Assembly (NCBI GenBank): GCA_937969395.1
Contig: CALBVI010000377.1
Span: 1-9,369, forward strand
Direction: 5' to 3'
DNA length: 9,369 bases
Origin: an uncultured Spongiibacteraceae bacterium
Lineage (GTDB): Bacteria; Pseudomonadota; Gammaproteobacteria; Pseudomonadales; Dasaniaceae
Numbering within the stretch: position 1 is the stretch's first letter; every line of letters starts with the position of its first letter. Shown one piece after another: positions 1 through 6,794 of this stretch. A model generated the notes under the pieces. It had not been told where the DNA came from. It did not search any database and saw only the letters and a program-made list of their open reading frames with translations. A program made the translations under genes and the position numbers.

Positions 1-281
1 CTAAATTCTCTGGGAATAGGAGCGCCACTGGTATCAGACTCGACAAAGTACTGTTGTATCTCTGGTCTAACGGATTCCAATAAGTAGCGGAACCGTCCTA
101 TTACTGGATATAAACGACGAATAGAATGTTTGGATTGAAACATATCATAAATGCCGATCATGATAATCAGGGCCAATACAGCAAAGGGCCACAACCACGA
201 CTGCGGTAATATTGATAAAGCAGCAATAAAAACAATTAGGACGGTAAAAGCAATAAAAACAAAGGTTTGTCGTATTGTCAT
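1..281 (-). CDS. FMN-binding glutamate synthase family protein, N-terminal fragment (cut by window edge)
   Basis: This reading frame is open from an ATG at 281 to the left edge, giving 93 codons without a stop. An in-frame TAA lies six codons upstream of the ATG, so this is the earliest ATG start. The protein begins with two hydrophobic segments (about residues 6-25 and 31-47), then a basic stretch, then a conserved block with YPVIGRFRYLLES (58-70), RPEIQQYFVESD (72-83) and PREF (90-93). From memory, this block is the hallmark N-terminus of the membrane-anchored, stand-alone FMN-binding glutamate synthase-like proteins (GltB central/FMN domain, usually about 500-550 aa). The FMN and Fe-S parts lie outside the window, so catalysis cannot be judged. 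Physiological substrates of this paralogue family are poorly known, and it should not be equated with the GltBD glutamate synthase. No good Shine-Dalgarno sequence is visible. The family call is firm; the function is open. Confidence 0.85.
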   Translation of the reverse strand, partial: MTIRQTFVFIAFTVLIVFIAALSILPQSWLWPFAVLALIIMIGIYDMFQSKHSIRRLYPVIGRFRYLLESVRPEIQQYFVESDTSGAPIPREF

Positions 282-609
282 AAGGGAGATTCTCTTTTAA
301 ATATTTTTCTTATGGTTATTAGCTTGACGAATTATTTTTGTAAATCACCAAACAATGAACATCTAACAGAACAGTTAAGCTGAGAATATTTTGAACAACT
401 TAATGTAAAATACCGCAAAATAACAGCCGTCGCAATTAATGGACATATTAACCATCCGTACAATTCTTTGACATAAAGCTATAGCAGGCATAACGGTCCA
501 AGGTTTATTTAGTCGGCGCAATGGCTGATATTCTTACACTTAAACATTAAAACATTTGAATATTTTTCATAAACCCAGCAATCGCCTCTCATTAAACACG
601 CCACTTTAT
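282..609. other. Intergenic region between two minus-strand genes; no gene seen
   Basis: These 328 bases are AT-rich and carry stops in all frames. They must hold the promoter of the glutamate synthase-like gene and the 3' end of the AraC transcript. I see no stem followed by a T-tract on the minus strand after 610, so no terminator for the AraC gene is called. No convincing -35/-10 pair, RNA gene or repeat was found. Confidence 0.5.
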
Positions 610-1548
610 TTATACTGTACGCTCGCGTCGGTACCGCCCTGGGGCAATATCAAAATGAGCGCGAAAGGCTTTTCTAAAGGCGGCTTCTGAATCGTAGCCA
701 CTGGCCTCTGCTATATCAGCAATATTCCTTTGGGTTTCTGCCAAAGCCCGAGCAGCAGTTTGCATACGCCAGTGCTTAACGTATTGTCCGCAAGACATAC
801 CCACTAGACGCTTAAACTTTTGAGCAAAAGCTGATTCACTCATCCCTGCCAATGAAGCCAATGCAGCAACCGTATTGGCAGCACCTGGGTTACCGTGAAT
901 AGCCGCCAACACACTCCCCAATTGAGAGTCGCCTAGCGCGCCAAAAGCACCGTCCAAACGCCCTTGACGAATCTCGCTTCTGAGCACTTCGATAAACACC
1001 AGCTCAGCCAAAAGATCGACCGCCACATCACTGCCAACCTGATCCTCTGCCGCCTCACGCATCCAGTGATGCACCAACGCCTGCGCCCCTGGGTTAATCG
1101 AATTATTTAGATCCAATACCACCGCATCTGGCAAACTCGCCAACAAAGGTTTAACCGCGGCTTGGTCAAAGGTAAACAAACCACAAATTAACCGAGTAGA
1201 CGGGCCTTCAATACGCTCGGGTGGCTCAATATTAATTCTATTGGCCTGCGGTAACTCCGCCGAACCCGACAACACATGACTCGAGTCACGGGGAAACATC
1301 ACTAACTGCCCAGTAATAAGGCGTTGCGGGTGCTCACCAAAGCCGTGCAACCACCCCTCACCTTCAGCTATCAAATGAAATGTCATTTGCTGCTGCCCGG
1401 AGGTATCCACACCCCACTGCCCGCAGTACGCTGAGCGAAAAAAAACCCTTGCGCCAAAGCGAAGTTCGCGCAACAGCGCACTAAGCGGATCGTCCCCCAA
1501 TGCTGACTCTTGTACTTCATTTGATGTCGAATTAACTGATATGGACAT
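610..1548 (-). CDS. AraC family transcriptional regulator with cupin-like sensor domain
   Basis: This 312-aa DNA-binding regulator has an N-terminal AraC_binding_2/cupin_6-type effector domain. Visible marks are DPLSALLRELR (20-30), then RVFFRSAYCGQWG (34-46) and a beta-rich stretch to about 110. The C-terminal AraC/XylS domain carries two helix-turn-helix motifs, one around LASLAGMSESAFAQKFKR (230-247) and one around IADIAEASGYDSEAAFRKAF (276-295), followed by the family signature PGRYRRE near the end. The length is normal for the family. The ATG at 1548 is the only plausible start; no strong Shine-Dalgarno sequence precedes it. The gene is divergent from the YHS-domain gene across 131 bp containing a dyad and direct repeats, so local control of that gene and of itself is the simplest inference. 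Its effector cannot be predicted. It is clearly more GC-rich than the genes at 2471-3834. Confidence 0.9.
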   Translation of the reverse strand: MSISVNSTSNEVQESALGDDPLSALLRELRFGARVFFRSAYCGQWGVDTSGQQQMTFHLIAEGEGWLHGFGEHPQRLITGQLVMFPRDSSHVLSGSAELPQANRINIEPPERIEGPSTRLICGLFTFDQAAVKPLLASLPDAVVLDLNNSINPGAQALVHHWMREAAEDQVGSDVAVDLLAELVFIEVLRSEIRQGRLDGAFGALGDSQLGSVLAAIHGNPGAANTVAALASLAGMSESAFAQKFKRLVGMSCGQYVKHWRMQTAARALAETQRNIADIAEASGYDSEAAFRKAFRAHFDIAPGRYRRERTV

Positions 1549-1605
1549 AAATTAAACCTTTATTGGCATATTTACAGTAATCACAAGAGCATATAGTGCA
1601 CCTAC

Positions 1606-1627
1606 TGAATTGGCCAGCACCAATTCA
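1606..1627. promoter_or_regulatory. Perfect 8-bp inverted repeat, candidate operator or leader hairpin
   Basis: TGAATTGG (1606-1613) and CCAATTCA (1620-1627) are exact reverse complements separated by six bases. The placement in the middle of a divergent promoter is what an operator would show. If transcription starts upstream, the same bases could instead form a hairpin in the YHS leader RNA. A perfect 8-bp dyad with a short spacer is expected about once or twice by chance in a window this size, so the evidence rests on location. Confidence 0.4.
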
Positions 1628-1659
1628 AACACTGAACATTTAGCAATTAACACTAAACA
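1628..1659. promoter_or_regulatory. 21-bp-spaced direct repeat, candidate AraC-type binding site
   Basis: AACACTGAACA (1628-1638) and AACACTAAACA (1649-1659) match at 10 of 11 bases, with starts 21 bp apart, that is two helical turns. AraC-family proteins typically bind direct-repeat half-sites in this spacing (araI1/I2 of AraC is the known example), and a gene for such a protein lies next door. The repeat abuts the ribosome-binding site of the YHS gene, so on that side it would suit repression better than activation. Assignment to the neighbouring regulator is inference. Confidence 0.4.
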
Positions 1660-1679
1660 CTGATACTAGGAGTTAAAAC

Positions 1680-2132
1680 ATGAAACAAACTATTCTTGCG
1701 GCCTTTTTGGTTTTTGCCTCATTTATTGCCCACGCAGGTGTTGAAACCTCAACGGACAGTAACGATGTAATACTTGCAGGCTACGATGCAGTTGCTTACT
1801 TCACCGAGGACAAAGCCGTAGAAGGCGACGCACGCTACACCGCCCAGCACGACGGTGCGATTTATCGCTTTTCTTCAGAAAAGAACCGCGACCTATTTCA
1901 AAAGAACCCTGAGAAATACGCACCAGCCTATGGCGGCTACTGTGCCTTTGGTACAACGTTTGAGAAGAAGCTAGCTGTTAATGGCAAGGCCTTTAAAATT
2001 GTTGACGGACGCTTATACGTCAACAAAAGCCTATCTGTATACGAAACCTGGAGCGAAGATATTCCTAACAATATCGCCAAAGCTGAGAGCGCATGGCCAA
2101 AAATCGTGCATGTAGCACCTAAGGATTTGTAA
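1680..2132 (+). CDS. Exported YHS domain-containing protein
   Basis: This 150-aa protein has a Sec signal peptide (MKQTILAAF...FIAHA, cleavage probably after A19), so it acts in the periplasm or beyond. The mature part is a single YHS domain of the secreted '(seleno)protein' type: GYDAVAYF (34-41), YRFSSEKNRDLF (62-73), NPEKYAPAYGGYCAFG (76-91), and the later block VDGRLYVN with the IPNNIAKAESAWPKI tail. Cys88 in GGYCAF is the expected conserved cysteine and is encoded as Cys, not Sec. YHS domains are proposed to bind metal, but no biochemical role is established for this secreted family. The start is supported by TAGGAG about eight bases upstream. The gene stands alone, ends in a strong terminator and is divergent from an AraC regulator that may control it. 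Confidence 0.9.
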   Translation: MKQTILAAFLVFASFIAHAGVETSTDSNDVILAGYDAVAYFTEDKAVEGDARYTAQHDGAIYRFSSEKNRDLFQKNPEKYAPAYGGYCAFGTTFEKKLAVNGKAFKIVDGRLYVNKSLSVYETWSEDIPNNIAKAESAWPKIVHVAPKDL

Positions 2133-2165
2133 GCACCACAACTGATAAGCCTCACTGAAAACATA

Positions 2166-2201
2166 CCCCCCTGCCGTTAAGCGGCGAGGGGTTTTTGTTT
2201 T
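2166..2201 (+). terminator. Rho-independent terminator of the YHS gene
   Basis: CCCCT (2168-2172) plus GCCG (2173-2176), loop TTAAG, then CGGC (2182-2185), one bulged G, and AGGGG (2187-2191) form a nine-pair GC-rich stem. The tract TTTTTGTTTT follows directly (2192-2201). It lies 33 bases after the YHS stop codon in the correct orientation, so the YHS transcript should be monocistronic. Confidence 0.85.
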
Positions 2202-2470
2202 AGGTAAAAATGAGTCTTATTTAATCTCAAAAAAGCAACGTAGCAAGTCTTTGATTTTCATAGCTAACTCTATATGATCCGCACAAAGGGATTAAACTCC
2301 TCGAGCAAGGATAGGCTCTACTTTGCAACACACACTTCTATCTAAATACTTCCCTTTGAATGACAATAATTTAATGTTTATGGCTGTACTGCTTAAAACC
2401 CTAAATAGATGGCTTAAGTGGTGTAAGGTTATAGGCTCTTGAACAAGCTATTTTGTATAAAGGAGAAAAC
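2202..2470. other. Intergenic region upstream of the small lipoprotein gene; no gene seen
   Basis: Stops are frequent in all frames. The stretch contains a 9-bp direct repeat ATAGGCTCT (2311-2319 and 2431-2439) and distant 8-bp inverted copies of CAAAGGGA, both at the level expected by chance. A promoter for the gene at 2471 must lie here, but no confident -35/-10 pair is visible. Confidence 0.5.
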
Positions 2471-2662
2471 ATGAAAACATTAACAGCACTAATTATAGTG
2501 ACCTTTTTTCTTGCAAGCTGTTCAGACGCAGAGACAAAAGTAAGTAAAATTCCAAATGAAAAAGGTACTGCATTAATAATATCGTATCCGGATAAATCAA
2601 TAAAAGTTATACAAGTTAATAATGACGGAGCTGTTGAAGAAAGCTATCGAGATATCAAATAA
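2471..2662 (+). CDS. Small hypothetical lipoprotein
   Basis: This 63-aa protein is predicted to be a lipoprotein. It has a short basic N-terminus (MKTLTA), a hydrophobic core (LIIVTFF) and the lipobox LASC, with Cys at residue 17 as the lipidation site; residue +2 is Ser, which favours outer-membrane sorting. The mature part is only about 47 residues, charged, with a likely beta-hairpin (TALIISYPDKSIKVIQV) and the end ESYRDIK. The ATG at 2471 is chosen because AGGAG sits at 2461-2465, six bases upstream; the frame could be extended to a TTG at 2453, but that would put the ribosome-binding site inside the gene. I do not recognise the family. The gene is AT-rich like the two genes after it, but a 156-bp gap separates them and co-transcription is uncertain. 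Confidence 0.75.
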   Translation: MKTLTALIIVTFFLASCSDAETKVSKIPNEKGTALIISYPDKSIKVIQVNNDGAVEESYRDIK

Positions 2663-2818
2663 AAAAATATCACACAAAAACGACAGAGCAAGCCTCTCAA
2701 AAGCGATTTCTTTCAGCTGCGCTTTAGTCAGAAGCTTAGGGTCAATGTAAAAAATCTATGCTATTAGTTTAAACATTAACCCTAACAATGCGGCACGTAA
2801 TATAGAACAAGGACGTAA

Positions 2819-3328
2819 ATGAAACATTTCCAATGGTTATTTCTGTTTATAGCGTTATTAAATAGCAGTCTGTCATTTTCTGATCTTTGGTATGAAGCGA
2901 GAGGTGGAATTTCAAATTCTGGCCCAAGTTTTGGCGCTCAAATTAATTATGCCAAAGACACTCAAGTCTTCACTTTCGGCGCATCCGAATCAACAACAAG
3001 CTGTTTTTGGTTTTGTTACTTTGAGAAAGATGAAGAACAAGAATATAGGGAGTTTTATATTGCCTATGGCTATCGTAAGTATGGCAGTTGGTATACCTCT
3101 GTCATTCAAACGGGTTTAGGGGTTTATAAAGAGAAGGCTATTATGGATTGTGATTCTGACGATTCCGCTTGTGTCAATGAGACTAAATCTACTGTTGGTA
3201 TTCCTATAGATATTAGTGCAACGATTGGAAGATATGCTGGCTTAGGTGTAAACCTGCATTTCAATTTAAACGAATATCGCCCTTTAGCTGCATTTAGAAT
3301 AAGTTATTCACTTGGAAAATTTAATTAA
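2819..3328 (+). CDS. Hypothetical exported protein, probable small outer-membrane beta-barrel (paralogue 1)
   Basis: This 169-aa protein starts with a signal peptide (MKHFQWLFLFIALLNSSLSFS, cleavage near residue 21). The mature part is rich in glycine and aromatics in alternating beta-strand patterns, for example REFYIAYGYRKYG (77-89), WYTSVIQTGLGVY (91-103) and LGVNLHFNL (142-150). It ends in FRISYSLGKFN, close to a C-terminal barrel signature. There are four cysteines: C62 and C66 (CFWFC), and C111 and C118 in an acidic loop, which could form two disulfides in the periplasm. AAGGA at 2809-2813 supports the ATG at 2819. Its TAA stop shares one base with the start of the next gene (TAATG), so the two are probably translationally coupled. 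The C-terminal half aligns with that neighbour. I recognise no named family; the barrel call is structural inference. Confidence 0.75.
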   Translation: MKHFQWLFLFIALLNSSLSFSDLWYEARGGISNSGPSFGAQINYAKDTQVFTFGASESTTSCFWFCYFEKDEEQEYREFYIAYGYRKYGSWYTSVIQTGLGVYKEKAIMDCDSDDSACVNETKSTVGIPIDISATIGRYAGLGVNLHFNLNEYRPLAAFRISYSLGKFN

Positions 3329-3834
3329 TGGCTAAACTAACAAAATTATTAAACACGACGAAATACTTACTTTCAATATTCGCTTTTTTAATATCTAACC
3401 CCTCTTTAGCGCAAGACATCCATTATATAGGTGGCTTAATTGAAGAGAAAAGTAGTAATACTATTGCTGAAGCTGGACTAATATCAGAGACAAAGAATAA
3501 TGCTTTTACGCAGATGTCCTTAATGCTGTTCAGGCATAAAGGTAATAATTATAAGGGGGTTAATTTCAGCATAAACCGCTCTATTGGTCATAATTTAAAA
3601 GCCTATTCTGGGGCCGGTATATTTTGGGGTAATCACGAAAACTGTGAATTTCTAAGAGAAAAACAAGCTGAGACCTGTGATGCCGGGTACACAGCTGGAG
3701 TCTATCCAGAAGTTGGATTTATAATAACAATAAGAAAAATGAGTATTGGTGCCTATGGCCGCTACTACATAACATTTGAATCTGGAGAGAATGAATACAA
3801 TATGTATGGCCTAAGAATTGGTTATGCATTTTAA
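3328..3834 (+). CDS. Hypothetical exported protein, probable small outer-membrane beta-barrel (paralogue 2)
   Basis: This 168-aa protein has a signal peptide with hydrophobic core LLSIFAFLIS and likely cleavage after A28 (NPSLA|QD). The mature region shows alternating beta-strand patterns (KGVNFSINRSIG, LKAYSGAGIFWG, MSIGAYGRYYITF) and ends in MYGLRIGYAF. That ending, with a terminal Phe and aromatics at alternate positions, is the classic beta-signal recognised by the BAM complex. Two cysteines (C106, C117) sit in a charged loop at the same place as C111/C118 of the preceding protein. Shared landmarks between the two are G[LA]G[VI][YF], the two-cysteine loop, a GxxP-type strand, and R-I-x-Y near the end. 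The start overlaps the previous stop (TAATG) with no independent strong Shine-Dalgarno sequence, implying coupled translation. The function is unknown. Confidence 0.75.
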   Translation: MAKLTKLLNTTKYLLSIFAFLISNPSLAQDIHYIGGLIEEKSSNTIAEAGLISETKNNAFTQMSLMLFRHKGNNYKGVNFSINRSIGHNLKAYSGAGIFWGNHENCEFLREKQAETCDAGYTAGVYPEVGFIITIRKMSIGAYGRYYITFESGENEYNMYGLRIGYAF

Positions 3835-4195
3835 ATACAAGCTTTGCCTAAACCTAAAGTGTAACGGTGAGGGCCCGAAATCATCTCATGGACACAAACA
3901 CTAGGCGAAAGTGTTAAACGATAGATGCAGCAAACAATCCGCGAGACACGATTAAAACGTTACTTAAAGCGATTTAAACACTGCCACTAACAACCCCCAC
4001 GTATCATCAATACAGGCTTAATAAGGCATTTTTCCTCATACCGAGTTGCAGGCTTCAGTTGTCGACTATACTTGTTTAATATCTGACCTATGGGTGTTAC
4101 CCTAACCCTTTGAACGCTAAGTCTTTACATATACTGCTACGCTATACGTTGCGTCCTTGTTGCCTGCTATTTATGACACGGACGAAGGACCATTA
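3835..4195. other. Intergenic region upstream of the diguanylate cyclase gene; no gene seen
   Basis: No open frame of note is present in these 361 bases. There is a small inverted repeat AACACT-N7-AGTGTT (3897-3915) without a T-tract, and GGGTGTTACCC at 4091-4101. A possible promoter is TTGAAC (4110-4115) with TATACT (4130-4135), but the 14-bp spacer is too short to trust. No clear terminator follows the gene ending at 3834. Confidence 0.45.
4184..4189 (+). promoter_or_regulatory. Ribosome-binding site fixing the diguanylate cyclase start
   Basis: GAAGGA ends six bases before the ATG at 4196. The frame could be extended to a TTG at 4157, but this site would then be inside the gene and the signal peptide would begin late. 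The ATG at 4196 places the hydrophobic signal sequence at the N-terminus. Confidence 0.7.
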
Positions 4196-6571
4196 ATGCT
4201 ACTACCTCTCATTTCTCGCTCCGTCATTCTCGTGCTGTTCTGTGTAACATTAACCATTAGCGTTAGCACAGCGCATGCGCAACAAGATGGCGCGCAAGCA
4301 TTGGCTGCTGAGAATGCGAATTCGGCCGAAGTAACGCTGCTAAAACGAGCTCAATCTCTTAAGCTTAGCGACTCGCAGACAAGCGAAAATTTAGCCAAAG
4401 AGGCGCTGCAATTATCAAAAACCAATGGCAATCTTCGTATTAGAGCTCAAATACACACGCTTTTAGCGGAGTTAGCTGCACAAAAACAGCATATTGATGC
4501 GTCGAAACAACATATTTTAGAAGCATCGCTTATTTACAAAAGCATAGAAGATACGCAGCACTACATTTTGTCTTTGGTTGGTTATGCCAAGCTATTTTTC
4601 GAACAGCAAGAATATGGCGAAGGGTTTAACATTATTGATGACATACTGCCCTTAGCCTATGAACATGGTGAAGATCAACCTATCGCCGCAGCTCTAACGG
4701 CTCAAGGCTATGCGCATTATGACCAACAGCGCTACAACGATGCGCTTGCGGCATATGAAGAAGCCCTGAGGTACATGACTGACCAAGATGACAATACAAG
4801 AACCGAACTTGGGCGAACCTACCATCAAATTGCTCAAGCGTATAAACAACTCAAGGATCACGACAAATCCTCTTTCTTCCACAAATACGCTCTCGATGTA
4901 TTTACCACCTTACAAAACCAAGCCTTAATCGCGCGCGCGCTCAAAAATGTCGCCATTGCAGAGTATCATCGAGACAATCACCTTGTCGCTCTAGACTATT
5001 CAATTCGTAGCATAGCAATACATGACAGCCTTAATAATCCCGATGAGCATGCGGAAGTGTTAATGCTTGGGAGCATGATATACAGAGAAATTGGCCGGTA
5101 TGAAAAATCGTTAGAGTATATTAACGAAGCGCACCTGATGTATAAAGAGCTTGATAATATAGCGAGAACCGCCGAAACCTCGAATCAAATGGGGCACCTC
5201 TATAAAAAATTAAATCAGTACGAACAAGCGAGATCTTTTTATCAACTATCGATTGATCTTCCGCCGGACAAAGTTGCCCCCAAGACGATTGCGTCTGCGT
5301 TAAGAGAACTTGCGATGATGGATTATAGAGCAGGTAAATATGAAGTGGCGATGAAGTATGCACAGGACTCATATAAGTTATATGCCACGATTAACGACAA
5401 GCCAAAAGTCTCTGCTACAGCGCGTATTATTGGACAAATCTATCAAGCCCTGGGGAATGACAACCAAGCTACTGTGTCTTTTCGAAAGGCACTGTCTCTT
5501 GCCAATGAATCAGGCAGCAGGGAAGATCAAATAAAGGCTCTGAACACACTGGGAAGAGCACTGCTAGATAGTGACAACCATGAAGCCACAGCGCTATTAA
5601 GAGCATCACTAGAGCTGGCTACTCAGGTCAGCGTTTCGGACGACAAGCTTTCCGTTTACGCATCCTTAAGAAAAGCTGAAAAAGCACAGGGAAATATTGC
5701 CGAGGCATTGCGTCTGGCTGAAGAAGAGATTTCCTTATCAAAAAAGCTTAACAAGGAAAAAGAAAAAAACGAATTTATCCGCGCAAAGGCATTATTAGAC
5801 TCGCATAAAATGGAAACGGAACTGGAGTTTTTAAGAAAACAAGTAGAACTCGACAAACTTGAAATTGCCAAAAAAAATAACGAAATAGAAATCGTAAACC
5901 AATCCAGTCAAATCTCGAAACTGGAACTCACAAAAAATAGATACAGCAGCATTCTGCTGGCGACATTACTGCTGATTTGTACATTGATAGCAACCTATAT
6001 TTATAGAGCCTCCGTTGCCACCAAAAAACGCAACAAAGAACTCGATTACTTAGCAGCCCGTGACCCACTAACCAACTGTTACAATCGTCGAACGTTATTC
6101 GATCTGATGAAGCGAGACTTCGCAGATGTCGAGCAGCTCGATGAGTACAGTATTATCATGGCGGATATCGACCACTTTAAACGAGTAAACGATACACATG
6201 GTCATAATGCAGGTGATGCCGTACTTCGTGGCGTGGCAAACATTTTACAAAGCAGCGTTCGCCAAAGCGATATTGTCGCGCGCTTTGGCGGCGAAGAGTT
6301 TTGTATTATTTGTCCTAGAGCAGCGGTGGAGAAAGCCATTGCCATAGCTGAAGACATGCGCACGAAAATTGAAGCCAGCGCTTTTAGTGATATTACCGTT
6401 ACTTGCAGCTTTGGCGTATCGTCTATTAAATTTGATGCAAAAATACCTGCGGAGTTAATCGACCAAGCTGATACAGCGCTTTACCGATCGAAAGCTGGCG
6501 GTCGTAATCAAGTTACAACATGGGGACCTACAACAACAAACAAAGCAGAAAAAAAACCGGCTAGGGATTAA
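4196..6571 (+). CDS. TPR-containing membrane diguanylate cyclase (GGDEF)
   Basis: This 791-aa enzyme is predicted to make cyclic di-GMP from two GTP. In order: a signal peptide (MLLPLISRSVILVLF...STAHA, about 28 residues); roughly nine TPR units of about 40 residues up to about residue 530 (for example around ALTAQGYAHYDQQRYNDALA and MGHLYKKLNQYEQA); a charged coiled coil (about 530-580); one membrane helix (583-603, YSSILLATLLLICTLIATYIY); and a GGDEF domain from D623-PLT. Catalytic features are intact: the metal-binding segment MADIDHFKRVND, the active-site loop GGEEF (698-702), and the inhibitory I-site RQSD exactly five residues before it, so product feedback is expected. There is no EAL domain. 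The topology puts the TPR region in the periplasm as the sensor and the cyclase in the cytoplasm. The neighbours give no clue to the signal. Confidence 0.93.
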   Translation: MLLPLISRSVILVLFCVTLTISVSTAHAQQDGAQALAAENANSAEVTLLKRAQSLKLSDSQTSENLAKEALQLSKTNGNLRIRAQIHTLLAELAAQKQHIDASKQHILEASLIYKSIEDTQHYILSLVGYAKLFFEQQEYGEGFNIIDDILPLAYEHGEDQPIAAALTAQGYAHYDQQRYNDALAAYEEALRYMTDQDDNTRTELGRTYHQIAQAYKQLKDHDKSSFFHKYALDVFTTLQNQALIARALKNVAIAEYHRDNHLVALDYSIRSIAIHDSLNNPDEHAEVLMLGSMIYREIGRYEKSLEYINEAHLMYKELDNIARTAETSNQMGHLYKKLNQYEQARSFYQLSIDLPPDKVAPKTIASALRELAMMDYRAGKYEVAMKYAQDSYKLYATINDKPKVSATARIIGQIYQALGNDNQATVSFRKALSLANESGSREDQIKALNTLGRALLDSDNHEATALLRASLELATQVSVSDDKLSVYASLRKAEKAQGNIAEALRLAEEEISLSKKLNKEKEKNEFIRAKALLDSHKMETELEFLRKQVELDKLEIAKKNNEIEIVNQSSQISKLELTKNRYSSILLATLLLICTLIATYIYRASVATKKRNKELDYLAARDPLTNCYNRRTLFDLMKRDFADVEQLDEYSIIMADIDHFKRVNDTHGHNAGDAVLRGVANILQSSVRQSDIVARFGGEEFCIICPRAAVEKAIAIAEDMRTKIEASAFSDITVTCSFGVSSIKFDAKIPAELIDQADTALYRSKAGGRNQVTTWGPTTTNKAEKKPARD

Positions 6572-6794
6572 GGCAAAATCGTACAAGCTCATATTAAACG
6601 GTATATCTCTTAGAGATAACTAACGACAGACAACATTCCCATACCATTCAGTCATCTACGAATATAATTTCGCCAACTCATGCCATAACGGCAAAGCCAT
6701 TGCCACACTTAGACAAAGACTTACAAGGCAAGTAAAACAACACCGCAAGTACGGATACTTTTGACATTAACTATACGTCAAATTTTGGAGCAAC

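Larger units (their letters stand above)
1549..1679. promoter_or_regulatory. Divergent promoter region between the AraC regulator and the YHS gene
   Basis: The two start codons face away from each other across 131 bp, so both promoters and any operator must be here. A possible plus-strand promoter is TTTACA at about 1570-1575 with TATAGT at about 1591-1596, but the spacing of about 15 bp is short and the call is weak. Downstream lie the TGAATTGG-N6-CCAATTCA dyad (1606-1627) and two near-identical 11-mers 21 bp apart (1628-1638, 1649-1659). The Shine-Dalgarno sequence TAGGAG sits just before the ATG at 1680. Confidence 0.55.

Noticed and set aside
2311..2439. 9-bp direct repeat ATAGGCTCT exactly 120 bp apart
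   Set aside because: Too short to exceed chance, and not next to a promoter or gene boundary that would explain it.
2700..3975. 10-bp direct repeat AAAGCGATTT at 2700-2709 and 3966-3975 flanking the barrel-like gene pair, as if marking an insertion
   Set aside because: In a window of this size some 40 exact 10-mer pairs are expected by chance, there is no transposase or terminal inverted repeat, and the match does not extend further.
4930..4941. Alternating CG run within the cyclase gene, possible Z-DNA element
   Set aside because: It is only 12 bases long and is explained by codons for Ile-Ala-Arg-Ala-Leu in the TPR region.
6604..6618. TATCTC-TTA-GAGATA palindrome after the cyclase gene as a terminator
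   Set aside because: It has a six-pair, mostly A/T stem and is followed by ACTAAC rather than T residues.
6760..6782. Inverted repeat TTTGAC-N11-GTCAAA before the first GNAT gene
   Set aside because: Six-base dyads with spacers of about this size occur dozens of times by chance in 9 kb, and nothing else points to an operator.
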